A stretch of DNA of 14,070 nucleotides from JBJXGC01 sp046154545 (GTDB taxonomy: Bacteria; Chloroflexota; Dehalococcoidia; Tepidiformales; Tepidiformaceae). The position numbers and the translations under genes are program-made. The notes beneath the pieces are model-generated. The model did not search any database and was not told the origin of the DNA. It worked only from the letters and a program-made list of their open reading frames with translations. Location: positions 1-14,070 of the forward strand of contig JBJXGC010000356.1 in assembly GCA_046154545.1 (NCBI GenBank). The letters run 5' to 3'. Of this stretch, positions 7,418 to 13,934 are shown piece by piece; position 1 is the stretch's first letter, and each line of letters begins with the position of its first letter.

Positions 7418-8005
7418 ATGCTTCACCAGATTGGCCAGCTGACCGGCGCGGTGACGCTGCTCCTCGGGGTCGCCGTGGGGGTGTGGTGGTTCGCCGCTGG
7501 CGGCGCGGCGGGCGGAGGGAGCACGCGCGCAAGCAGCGAAGGTCTGGCGCTGCCAACGCGCGCCGCCATGACCACCGTCGTCCCGCCGGCGACTGCCACA
7601 CGAACCCCCGAGCCGTCCGTGGGCGTCGCCGTCCAGGAGGCGAGCCTGAGCGGACCCACGGCCCCCGCCACCTGGACTCCCGCGCGCTCCCCAGCCGCCC
7701 TAGCTGGCCGCCCGACTTCGGCGACGCTGGCCAGGGCTCAAACAGCAGCGGCCGGGGCGAGACCGACGCCGAGGGGCGGCTGCGCGACCCCGCAGAACCC
7801 GTGGGCCTTCAGCCTCTGCGGCCGAGGCGAACTCGTCGGCCCAACACCGCCCGACTTCTGTTCGTACTTTCCCTGCATCCGCGAGTTCGCCGACGGCATC
7901 GGCTTCGTCGTGCTGTGCGCCAACGGGTACTACTCGCGCGAGGGTGGCAGTCCCGAGGCCTGCGAGGGAGAGGGCGGCCCGGCGGCCGCACTGTACACAC
8001 CCTGA
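7418..8005 (+). CDS. Membrane-anchored Cys-rich protein with a DUF3761-like C-terminal domain
   Basis: The 195-residue product has one N-terminal hydrophobic segment (about 8-27). A low-complexity Thr/Pro/Ala-rich linker (about 35-120) follows, then a compact domain with six cysteines: C122, C134, C148, C153, C167 and C182. Within the domain, 'NPWAFSLCG', 'PPDFCSYFPCI' and 'GFVVLCANGYYSREGG' resemble a module I recall from Chloroflexota extracellular proteins, whose last part looks like DUF3761. The histidines usual in that 'G-CSHHGG' end are replaced here ('EACEGEGG'). Six cysteines could form three disulfides outside the membrane. The function is unknown. ATG 7418 has GGGAG 10 nt upstream; in-frame ATGs at 7388 and 7409 are alternatives. 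There is no lipobox, so it is not called a lipoprotein. Confidence 0.72.
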   Translation: MLHQIGQLTGAVTLLLGVAVGVWWFAAGGAAGGGSTRASSEGLALPTRAAMTTVVPPATATRTPEPSVGVAVQEASLSGPTAPATWTPARSPAALAGRPTSATLARAQTAAAGARPTPRGGCATPQNPWAFSLCGRGELVGPTPPDFCSYFPCIREFADGIGFVVLCANGYYSREGGSPEACEGEGGPAAALYTP

Positions 8006-8023
8006 GCGGCGCCCAAACCGGTC

Positions 8024-8032
8024 TGGTATGAT
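8024..8032 (+). promoter_or_regulatory. Extended -10 promoter for the aroH-aroF-scpA operon
   Basis: TG-N-TATGAT (TG at 8024-8025, hexamer at 8027-8032) is a good extended -10. The -35 is weak. The start site would be near 8039, leaving a leader of about 230 nt before aroH. Confidence 0.55.
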
Positions 8033-8271
8033 TCCGGAATTCGACGAGGTGGCCGCAGGCAGGCCGCCCGCCTTACATCGTGGGAGTATGCGGAGGATGG
8101 TACCGGCCATCAGCAGGCAGGTGTGGACGGCCCGGGGAGTAGCCCGCGAGCGCCCGTTGGCGTGGCGCTGGCCGCTCGTGGGCCGCACATATGGATGCCC
8201 GCTGGCCGGCGGTTTTTGGCTCCCTGGGACGCGGGCCTGATTTTTCATCCTTAGCCCTGGAGGAAGACGCA
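8033..8271 (+). promoter_or_regulatory. Leader region of the aromatic operon, possible attenuator
   Basis: This gap holds no recognisable conserved gene. It contains a small ORF at 8097-8240 (or from ATG 8088). A short hairpin lies at 8199-8212 (5-bp stem, loop GGCC) followed by five T at 8213-8217. A second T5 run at 8241-8245 directly follows the ORF's stop codon, and the preceding bases can form an imperfect GGC-TCCC / GGGCC stem. The aroH ribosome site GGAGGAAG lies at 8259-8266. The layout resembles a ribosome-mediated attenuator, but the hairpins are weak. Confidence 0.35.
8097..8240 (+). CDS. Possible Trp/aromatic-rich leader peptide, 47 aa
   Basis: The ORF starts at ATG 8097, with GGGAG 10 nt upstream at 8082-8086, and ends at TGA 8238-8240. 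It encodes 47 residues with W10, W23, W25, Y32, F40 and W41, that is six aromatic residues, two of them adjacent six codons before the stop. It lies wholly in the leader of a chorismate mutase/DAHP synthase operon, so ribosome stalling at these codons could control the operon. Against this, TGG codons arise easily in GC-rich DNA, and the peptide is longer than classical leader peptides and also Arg-rich. It may be a chance ORF. Confidence 0.25.
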   Translation: MVPAISRQVWTARGVARERPLAWRWPLVGRTYGCPLAGGFWLPGTRA

Positions 8272-8652
8272 ATGCCAGTACGTGGCGTGCGCGGTGCGAC
8301 GACTGTGAGCCGGAACCTCAAGGAGGAGATCCTCGAAGCGACGAAGGAACTCCTCAGCGTGATGGTGGAGGCGAACGGCATTAACCCGGAGGACCTGGCG
8401 TCAGCCTGGCTGACGACAACGCCGGATGTGTACGCTGAGTTCCCCGCTGTGGCGGCCCGTCAGATTGGCTGGACGTTCGTGCCACTCATGCAGAGCCACG
8501 AGATGTCGGTCCCCGGGATGCTGCCGCTCTGCATCCGCGTCCTCCTCCACTGGAACACCGAAAAGGGAATCCATGACATCCGTCACGTCTATCTCCGGGA
8601 GGCCACGCGCCTGCGCCCGGACCTCAGCACAACACACGCCACCGTGCGGTGA
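8272..8652 (+). CDS. aroH: Chorismate mutase, AroH class
   Basis: The 126-residue product converts chorismate to prephenate, the branch toward phenylalanine and tyrosine. It matches the Bacillus subtilis AroH fold in length and motifs: 'VRGVRGATTV' at the N-terminus with R7, 'TPDVYAEFPAVAAR' with F57 and R63, 'HEM' with E77, 'CIRV' with R89, 'IRHVYL' with Y107, and 'LRPDLS' near the end. These correspond to the known AroH active-site residues Arg7, Glu78, Arg90 and Tyr108 of B. subtilis. AroH enzymes are cytoplasmic trimers with sites between subunits. The ATG at 8272 is fixed by GGAGGAAG 5 nt upstream. aroF starts 13 nt after its stop, so the two are co-transcribed. A leader with possible attenuation lies upstream. 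Confidence 0.95.
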   Translation: MPVRGVRGATTVSRNLKEEILEATKELLSVMVEANGINPEDLASAWLTTTPDVYAEFPAVAARQIGWTFVPLMQSHEMSVPGMLPLCIRVLLHWNTEKGIHDIRHVYLREATRLRPDLSTTHATVR

Positions 8653-8665
8653 GGCAGGAGAACCA

Positions 8666-9712
8666 GTGATCATCGTCCTTTCGCCCGGGTCCACCCCGGC
8701 TGAAATTCAGCACGTCATCGACCGTGTCGAAGAGACGGGCCACAGCGCCCACCTCTCCCAGGGCACCGAACGCACGATCATCGGCGTCATCGGGCCGGAC
8801 CTGCCAGAGCTCCAGGACATGTTCGAGTCGATGCCCTGCGTCGAGTCGGTCCACCGGGTGACGAAGCCGTACAAGCTCGTCAGCCGCGAGTTCCGGCACC
8901 AGGACACGGTCATCGACATCGGCAAAGGCGTCACCATCGGTGGGCGCGAACTTGTGGTGATGGCGGGGCCGTGCTCGATCGAGAACGAGGAGCACATCGT
9001 TGCGACGGCCATCGCCGTGAAACAGGCCGGTGCGAACATCCTTCGCGGCGGGGCGTTCAAGCCGCGCAGCTCACCCTACGCCTTCCGGGGCCTGGGTGAA
9101 GACGGTCTCAAGCACCTGGCCACCGCGAGCCGGGTGACCGGGATGCCCGTGATCACCGAACTCATGAGTGTGCGCGACATCGACGCCGTCGCCGAATACG
9201 CGGATATCATCCAGATCGGCGCACGGAACATGCAGAACTTCAACCTCCTGGACGAAGTCGGGAGGTTGCGCAAGCCGGTGATGCTGAAGCGAGCCCTGAG
9301 CGGCCAGATCGAGGAGTGGCTCCTCGCGGCCGAGTACATCGTCAGCCAGGGGAACCCGGACGTCATCCTCTGCGAACGGGGGATCCGGACCTTCGAGACC
9401 GCCTATCGGAACACGTTCGACATCAACGCCATCCCCCTGGCCAAGGAGTTGAGCCACCTCCCCGTGGTCGCGGACCCGAGCCACGGCACGGGAAAGTGGC
9501 GGCTGGTGGAACCCGTCGCCCGCGCGGCGGTAGCGGCCGGGGCCGACGGACTCATGATCGAAGTGCACCCCAACCCCGACCACGCCCTGAGCGACGGGGC
9601 CCAGTCGTTGACCCATGAGTCATTCGCCCGGATGATGCAATCGGTCGCCGCAATCGCAACCGCGGTCGGGCGGTCGCTACCAGGAGTGTTAGCGACTGCA
9701 GCGGGGCGATAA
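8666..9712 (+). CDS. aroF: 3-deoxy-7-phosphoheptulonate (DAHP) synthase, type I-beta, with N-terminal regulatory domain
   Basis: The 348-residue enzyme condenses phosphoenolpyruvate with erythrose 4-phosphate, the first shikimate-pathway step. Residues 1-70 form a ferredoxin/ACT-like domain starting 'MIIVLSPG'; in the Thermotoga-type enzyme this domain carries feedback inhibition by aromatic amino acids. The barrel has 'MAGPCSIE' (metal Cys C103), 'FKPRSSPYAFRG' with K132, 'QIGARNMQNF', 'CERGIRTFE', 'DPSHGTG' (H273) and 'IEVHPNPDHALSDG' (E299, D310). The four metal ligands match T. maritima C102, H272, E298 and D309 shifted by one. The start is GTG 8666, with GCAGGAG 5 nt upstream; an upstream in-frame ATG at 8426 is rejected because it overlaps aroH. 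scpA follows closely. Confidence 0.96.
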   Translation: MIIVLSPGSTPAEIQHVIDRVEETGHSAHLSQGTERTIIGVIGPDLPELQDMFESMPCVESVHRVTKPYKLVSREFRHQDTVIDIGKGVTIGGRELVVMAGPCSIENEEHIVATAIAVKQAGANILRGGAFKPRSSPYAFRGLGEDGLKHLATASRVTGMPVITELMSVRDIDAVAEYADIIQIGARNMQNFNLLDEVGRLRKPVMLKRALSGQIEEWLLAAEYIVSQGNPDVILCERGIRTFETAYRNTFDINAIPLAKELSHLPVVADPSHGTGKWRLVEPVARAAVAAGADGLMIEVHPNPDHALSDGAQSLTHESFARMMQSVAAIATAVGRSLPGVLATAAGR

Positions 9713-9776
9713 CGGTATGGGTCGAGAGACCGTAGCGGGGGCGCTCCTGCGGGGGGGCGCGGAGCCGCGGGAGTCC

Positions 9777-10505
9777 ATGCCCGAAATTCAGATCCCGGTT
9801 TTCCAGGGGCCGCTGCTGCTGCTCCTCCAACTGATCGAAAAAGACGACCTGGATATCACGGCCGTCTCGCTGGTCGCTGTCACCGACCAGTACCTGAAGG
9901 CGATCCACGAGGGCGACGGCGTGGCCCCGGCCGCGCTGGCCGAGTTCATCGCGATCGGCGCAAAGCTCATCTACTTGAAATCCCGGGCGCTGCTGCCCCG
10001 CGCACCGACCGAATCCGCTGACGCCCTCGAAGAGGACGAAGTAGGGCGCGAGCTGGTCGATCTCCTGATCGAGTATCGCCGTTTCGCTGAAGTTGCCGAC
10101 CAACTGCAGCAACGGCAAGAGGACGGCATGCACGGCTACCCGCGGCTCGTGCCGGCTCCGGCCCGGCCGGAGGGATCCGGGCTCGACGGCGTGACGGCCG
10201 AGTTGATGCGGAAGATCATGCTCGACGTGCTGGCCCGCATCCCGGCGATCCCACGGGTCCTGATCCCGCGCGACCGGGCAACGCTCTCGGAGCGCATTTC
10301 GAACCTGCGCGAACGGCTCAGGAGTGCGGGCCGGTTCTCGTTCCGGCGGGTGATGAGCGAGTGCCGCACGCGGCTGGAAGTCGTGCTTTCCTTCCTCGCG
10401 ATCCTCGAGCTATTGAAGTCGGGCGAGTGTGACGCCCAGCAGGACGAGAACTGGGGCGACATCGAAGTCGTGGCATTGGCGCCGGTGGCCACCCCGGCCA
10501 GCTGA
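9777..10505 (+). CDS. scpA: Segregation and condensation protein A (kleisin)
   Basis: The 242-residue ScpA is the kleisin subunit of the SMC-ScpAB complex that compacts and segregates the chromosome. The N-terminal part, 'IPVFQGPLLLLLQLIEKDDLDIT', then 'VTDQYL' and 'EFIAIGAKLIYLKSRALLP', is the SMC-neck-binding helical domain. The C-terminal winged-helix part (about 140-233) includes 'EVVLSFLAILELLKSGE', which contacts the SMC head. The usual 'FEGPLDLLLHLI' Asp is Leu (L13) here. ATG 9777 matches the family start. The in-frame ATG 9717, 4 nt after aroF's stop, would add 20 residues without homology. No scpB follows; the next gene is on the opposite strand. It is probably transcribed with aroF. 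Confidence 0.93.
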   Translation: MPEIQIPVFQGPLLLLLQLIEKDDLDITAVSLVAVTDQYLKAIHEGDGVAPAALAEFIAIGAKLIYLKSRALLPRAPTESADALEEDEVGRELVDLLIEYRRFAEVADQLQQRQEDGMHGYPRLVPAPARPEGSGLDGVTAELMRKIMLDVLARIPAIPRVLIPRDRATLSERISNLRERLRSAGRFSFRRVMSECRTRLEVVLSFLAILELLKSGECDAQQDENWGDIEVVALAPVATPAS

Positions 10506-10556
10506 AGACCCGTGTGGCGCCTTGGCCCTTACCCTTGCGACGGTGTGGCCGTCTCC

Positions 10557-10575
10557 GGCCGAAGGTCACTCGGCC
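10557..10575. terminator. Hairpin between converging scpA and ATPase
   Basis: GGCCGA at 10557-10562 pairs perfectly with TCGGCC at 10570-10575 over a 7-nt loop. It spans the restored stop codon of the ATPase and lies about 50 nt after the scpA stop. It could work in both directions. There is no U-tract and the stem is short. Confidence 0.3.
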
Positions 10576-10676
10576 ATCAGGGTATCGAGCATAACGCGGC
10601 GTTCGGCCGGGTTCATGAATGCCTTTGTTATTGCGTAGTGATCGGTCTCTTCATACTCGACCTTGGCGATGCCTGG
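10566..10676 (-). pseudogene. Displaced C-terminal tail of the COG3910-type ATPase (other frame)
   Basis: Read on the minus strand from about 10676 to TGA at 10566-10568, this frame encodes 'P-GIAKVEYEETDHYAIT', then 'KAFMNPAERRVMLDTLMAE'. This is the normal family ending, with the conserved 'V-EYEET-HY' and 'FMN-PERR-L' pattern. The first frame stops inside it. Between the last good upstream codon (CTC at 10682-10684) and this frame there are 8 nt where 9 are expected, so a single-base deletion explains it. A real mutation and a sequencing or assembly error cannot be told apart from sequence alone. Confidence 0.8.
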
Positions 10677-11347
10677 CGCGAGAGCTGGTAAATCGTCGCG
10701 CCCGGGTAGGCCATGAGGATCGGAGAATGGGTCGCGACGATGAACTGGGAGCCCGCGCTCACAAGCTCCCGCACGCGCGCAAGACAGGCCATTTGACGAA
10801 GCGGCGAGAGCGCGGACTCCGGCTCATCCAGGAGGTAGAGGCCATCGCCGCCAAGACGGTGCTCGAGGACAGCCATGAACGCTTCCCCGTGTGATCGGCT
10901 ATGAAGCGACTTGCCGCCGTACGCGTCGAAGGCTCCGGGGCGGATCTTGTCCAGTGCCTCCAACTCCGTTGAGACGTTGTAGACGCTTTCGGCGCGCAGA
11001 AAGAAGCCGTCGCGGTTACGCACGGGGTTGCGGATCAACCGCAGTGCGCCGCCAAGGGTGGAGTGCGTGCTTGCCGTCGAGAAGGTGAAATTGCGGCCAC
11101 CGCCTTCGGGGTTGAACCCCGCCGCGAGTGCTATCCCTTCGATGAGGGTCGACTTCCCGGTGCCATTCTCACCGACGAAGAACGTTACGTGGGGGTCGAA
11201 GGTTAGCCCATCGAGCATCTTCACGGCCGGGATGTCGAACGGATAGGCGTCGGGCATGGCAACGTCGTCCCACAGAACCGCGACACTTCGGATGAACCCG
11301 GCGCGCGGGAGGGCTTGCGGTTGCGCGGAGCGAACGCGAGGCGGCAT
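10628..11347 (-). CDS. COG3910-type predicted ATPase (ABC/SMC-like AAA), frameshifted near its C-terminus
   Basis: The 239-residue ORF has Walker A 'GENGTGKST' (59-67), an ABC-type signature 'SHGEAF' (152-157), Walker B 'LYLLDEPESALSP' (170-182) and the H-loop 'ATHSP' (205-209). It matches the predicted ATPase COG3910, with its 'AYPFDIPAVK' N-terminus and 'EGGGRNFTFST' segment. The family's biological role is not established. After 'ATIYQL' (residue 222) the reading frame departs from the family and stops at 10628-10630. The expected ending continues in another frame to 10566, so one base appears missing around 10674-10682. Restored, the protein would be about 260 residues. The ATG at 11347 is supported by TACAAT 6 nt upstream. 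It converges on scpA and diverges from ribF. Confidence 0.85.
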   Translation of the reverse strand: MPPRVRSAQPQALPRAGFIRSVAVLWDDVAMPDAYPFDIPAVKMLDGLTFDPHVTFFVGENGTGKSTLIEGIALAAGFNPEGGGRNFTFSTASTHSTLGGALRLIRNPVRNRDGFFLRAESVYNVSTELEALDKIRPGAFDAYGGKSLHSRSHGEAFMAVLEHRLGGDGLYLLDEPESALSPLRQMACLARVRELVSAGSQFIVATHSPILMAYPGATIYQLSRQASPRSSMKRPITTQ

Positions 11348-11353
11348 CTGCTA

Positions 11354-11359
11354 ATTGTA
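11354..11359 (-). promoter_or_regulatory. -10 element for the ATPase gene (leaderless type)
   Basis: On the minus strand TACAAT sits exactly 6 nt before the ATG at 11347. No Shine-Dalgarno lies in between, so initiation at the start codon itself is likely. No good -35 is seen at 16-18 nt. Confidence 0.55.
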
Positions 11360-11409
11360 CTTGCCCCTGCCGCGGACCATTGGCGCCGATGACGCTGCAG
11401 CGCCCGAAA

Positions 11410-11443
11410 TTGACGCTCCGGGCGCCGCTGCTACGCTTGGGCG
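11410..11443 (+). promoter_or_regulatory. Sigma70-type promoter of ribF, leaderless type
   Basis: TTGACG (11410-11415), a 16-nt spacer, TACGCT (11432-11437) and 6 nt to the ATG at 11444. This is the best -35/-10 pair in the window. It places the transcript start at or next to the start codon, and no Shine-Dalgarno is present. Confidence 0.65.
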
Positions 11444-12376
11444 ATGCCGCTCCCCTCATTCACGCTCGCGCAACTGAAGGCTGGCGCCCCCGGGCCAGAG
11501 ACCGCCCTGACGATCGGCGTGCTGGACGGCGTACACCTGGGGCACCAGGCGCTTATCGAGCGGCTCCGCGACGAGGCGCGGAAGCGCGCGTTGAGCCCGG
11601 GTATTGTGACCCTGCATCCCCACCCGATCACTGTCTTACGGCCGGAGATCGCGCCTAGCTACCTGACCTCTCTCGATGACCGCATGGAGCGGATGCGGGA
11701 CGCCGGCGCAGACTGGGTGTTGGCCCTGACCTTCACCGGCGAGGTCTCCGAAGTGCCGGCCGAGGAGCTGGCTACGGCGTTTCGCGAACACTTACGCATG
11801 CGCCTGATGGTTCTCGGCCCGGACGCCGCCTTCGGACGGGGCGCCCCACGGGACACGGCCGATCGCATGCGGGCACTGGGACAGGAGGCCGGGTTCGAAG
11901 TCGTGCAGATCGAGCCGCTCATGCACGACCACGAGCGCTACAGCTCCACAGCGGTGCGGAACGCCCTCGCCGAAGGCGACGTGGACCGCGTGACCGCCCT
12001 GCTCGGGCGTCCTTATCGCCTGGGCGGGCCCGTCGTCCACGGGTTCGAGCGCGGGCGGACGATTGGCTTCCCGACGGCGAACATCTCTGTCGCGGCCGAC
12101 CGGGCGATGCCGGGGCTGGGCGTCTATGCCACCCGGGCTCACGTGGCCGGGCACGTCCTGGCCGGTGCGACCAACATCGGCAAGCGCCCGACCTTCGACG
12201 CTGGCCACGTGTCGATCGAAACCCACCTCATCGACTTCGAAGGGGACATTTACGGCGAGCGCCTGGAGCTCGAATTCATCAATCGGCTGCGCGGCGAGGT
12301 GAAGTTCGAGTCCGTCGATGAACTGGTGGCCCAGATCGGGCGTGACGTCGAAACGGCGCGGGCGGCGTTAGCATGA
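11444..12376 (+). CDS. ribF: Bifunctional riboflavin kinase / FAD synthetase
   Basis: The 310-residue RibF phosphorylates riboflavin to FMN and adenylates FMN to FAD in the cytoplasm. The N-terminal nucleotidyltransferase domain (about 15-175) has 'TIGVLDGVHLGHQ' with H31 and H34, 'VTLHPHP', 'LGPDAAFGRG' and 'YSSTAVR' (166-172). The C-terminal kinase domain (about 185-305) has 'GRTIGFPTAN' (204-213), 'LGVYAT', 'GATNIGKRPTF' and 'IETHLIDFEGDIYGERLELEFI'. Both domains are complete and the length is typical. 'GVLDGVHLGH' differs mildly from the common 'GNFDGVHLGH'. It is transcribed divergently from the ATPase from its own promoter. tyrS follows 136 nt downstream on the same strand. Confidence 0.95.
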   Translation: MPLPSFTLAQLKAGAPGPETALTIGVLDGVHLGHQALIERLRDEARKRALSPGIVTLHPHPITVLRPEIAPSYLTSLDDRMERMRDAGADWVLALTFTGEVSEVPAEELATAFREHLRMRLMVLGPDAAFGRGAPRDTADRMRALGQEAGFEVVQIEPLMHDHERYSSTAVRNALAEGDVDRVTALLGRPYRLGGPVVHGFERGRTIGFPTANISVAADRAMPGLGVYATRAHVAGHVLAGATNIGKRPTFDAGHVSIETHLIDFEGDIYGERLELEFINRLRGEVKFESVDELVAQIGRDVETARAALA

Positions 12377-12512
12377 GCGACCTGAGAACGCGCGCCACCC
12401 GGCACGGGCAGGGCAAGCCGGCCTGCCTCTGGTACGTGTAGGGGCGCTGCCCCTCTGAGCCCCGTCGTACGACCTGATGACCGCCGTAAGGGCGCAGGAA
12501 AGGCGCATCCCC
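12377..12512 (+). promoter_or_regulatory. Structured leader between ribF and tyrS
   Basis: The gap has no gene. It holds two hairpins: GGCAGG (12407-12412) pairing with CCTGCC (12422-12427), and AGGGGC (12440-12445) pairing with GCCCCT (12449-12454) over a 3-nt GCT loop. Neither is followed by T residues. They may end the ribF transcript or form a tyrS leader. No T-box sequence (TGGNACC after an AGGG) is present, and no clear -10 was found. Confidence 0.35.
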
Positions 12513-13817
12513 ATGACTGACTCACCCTCTAGTACGAACACCGGGCCCCGCTCGATGGCCCCGGTCGAAGACCAACTGACTGTCCTGATGAGCGGCGTGG
12601 ACTACGGCGACGCGCTCATGCGCAGGCAGATGGAGGCGGAACTCCGGACGCTGCTCCAACAGGATCGGCCCCTCCGCGCCTACCTCGGGATCGACCCCAC
12701 CGCGACTTCGCTGACGCTCGGCCACACCGTGCCTTTGCGGAAGCTCCGCCAATTCCAGGAGTTGGGGCACCACGCGATCTTCCTGATCGGCGACTACACG
12801 GCGCTGATCGGCGACCCGAGCGACAAGAACAAACTGCGGCCGATGCTCACGCAGGAGGACATCAAGCGGAACGGGCAGACCTACTTCGACCAGGCGGCGA
12901 AGCTGTTGGACGCGACGAAGACCGAGCTGCGGCACAACTCAGAGTGGCTGGGGGCGCTGAGCTTCCCGGACATCATCTCCCTGATGTCGAAGTTCACCGT
13001 CGCCGAGATGCTGCGGCGGGACAACTTCCGGAAGCGCTTCGACGCCGGGGACGCCGTCTTCCTCCACGAGTTCCTCTACGCGCTCATGCAAGGTTATGAC
13101 GCGTTCGCGCTCGAGTGCGATGTCCAGGTGGGCGGGACGGAGCAGCTCTTCAACCTGATGGCCGGGCGCAAGATCCAGGAGGACGCAGGCCAGCGGCCCC
13201 ACGTGCCGGTGACGCTGCCCATCCTCGTGGGCCTGGACGGCAAGGAGCGGATGTCGAAGTCGAAGGGCAACCACATCGGCGTCAGCGACAGCGCCGACGA
13301 GCAGTACGGCAAAGCGATGTCGTTGCCGGACGAGGCCGTGATGGACTTCTTCGTGCTGGCCACGAACGTCCCTCGGACGGAACTGGACGCCATCGCGGAG
13401 GACCTGAAGCGTGAACCGATGGCCACGAAAAAGCGTCTGGCCCGGACGATCGCCAGCGAATTCTGGGGGGAAAAGGCCGCGGGAGAGGCAGAAGCCACGT
13501 TCGAGCGGACGGTGCAGTCGAAACCACTCACCGCGGCAGAAGTACCGGACGCGGGCCTCACTACGGTCGACTTCTCTGCGGACGAGACATGTGCGAACCT
13601 CCTTGTGCGAAGCGGCCTCGAGACAAGTCTTCGGGCCGCGACACGCCTCATTGAGGCGGGCGGGATGCATGTGCTTCAGAGTTCGACAACCCTCACGGTC
13701 AACTCCCAGGTCCATGTCGTCACAAGTCCGCGCCAGCTGGTGCTCCCAGGTGCGTTCTATCGTGTTGGAAAGAGGCGCTGGGTGGCGGTCTCCGGTGGGC
13801 TTCATAGCGACAGCTAG
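12513..13817 (+). CDS. tyrS: Tyrosyl-tRNA synthetase
   Basis: The 434-residue class I synthetase charges tRNA-Tyr in the cytoplasm. 'YLGIDPTATSLTLGHTVPLRKL' holds the HIGH-type motif (LGH at 69-71). 'GDYTALIGDPS' (93-103), 'FLHEFLYALMQGYD' and 'DVQVGGTEQLFNLMAGR' form the tyrosine and tRNA site. 'GKERMSKSKGN' holds the KMSKS loop (246-250, RMSKS). The KMSKS form and the 'LGHTVPLRKLRQFQ' stretch suit the TyrZ-like bacterial subgroup rather than the E. coli type. Residues about 358-425 are an S4-like RNA-binding domain that is quite divergent. ATG 12513 has AGGAAAGG 9 nt upstream; the in-frame ATG 12477 would add 12 residues. Confidence 0.95.
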   Translation: MTDSPSSTNTGPRSMAPVEDQLTVLMSGVDYGDALMRRQMEAELRTLLQQDRPLRAYLGIDPTATSLTLGHTVPLRKLRQFQELGHHAIFLIGDYTALIGDPSDKNKLRPMLTQEDIKRNGQTYFDQAAKLLDATKTELRHNSEWLGALSFPDIISLMSKFTVAEMLRRDNFRKRFDAGDAVFLHEFLYALMQGYDAFALECDVQVGGTEQLFNLMAGRKIQEDAGQRPHVPVTLPILVGLDGKERMSKSKGNHIGVSDSADEQYGKAMSLPDEAVMDFFVLATNVPRTELDAIAEDLKREPMATKKRLARTIASEFWGEKAAGEAEATFERTVQSKPLTAAEVPDAGLTTVDFSADETCANLLVRSGLETSLRAATRLIEAGGMHVLQSSTTLTVNSQVHVVTSPRQLVLPGAFYRVGKRRWVAVSGGLHSDS

Positions 13818-13838
13818 TGTGGCGGCGTCGTAGTGAAC

Positions 13839-13873
13839 CTCCCGCCGAGGTGGATCCTGCGGCACCGGCGGAG
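13839..13873 (+). terminator. Hairpin downstream of tyrS, no U-tract
   Basis: Bases 13839-13847 pair with 13866-13873 (8 bp, one bulged C at 13841) around an 18-nt loop. It begins 22 nt after the tyrS stop. There is no T-run after it, as for the other gene-end hairpins in this window. Confidence 0.4.
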
Positions 13874-13921
13874 TCGTGGCGAAGTGGCGAATGCTGATTC
13901 CTAGCCGTGCCGGCAAGGAGA

Positions 13922-13934
13922 TATACTGATCGGC
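13922..13934 (+). promoter_or_regulatory. -10 element for the last gene (leaderless type)
   Basis: TATACT at 13922-13927 is a near-consensus -10 and lies 7 nt before the ATG at 13935. The AAGGAG at 13915-13920 is 14 nt from the ATG, too far for a normal ribosome site, so a leaderless start is the better reading. Confidence 0.5.

Noticed and set aside
5492..7426. 644-codon open frame on the minus strand opposite the exporter
   Set aside because: It has a low-complexity, His/Arg/Gln-rich translation with no domain. The plus strand encodes a complete 12-TM exporter.
8098..8104. TGGTACC, matching the tRNA-acceptor bulge of T-box riboswitches
   Set aside because: Only about 60 nt separate it from the likely transcript start, too short for stem I and the specifier loop, and the flanking AGGG...GCG consensus is absent. 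A 6-base match is expected by chance now and then.
13915..13926. AAGGAGATATAC resembling a strong phage/expression-vector ribosome site
   Set aside because: It is 14 nt from the purine-rich core to the ATG and sits in native GC-rich context. It better serves as the -10 region (TATACT); there are no vector flanks.
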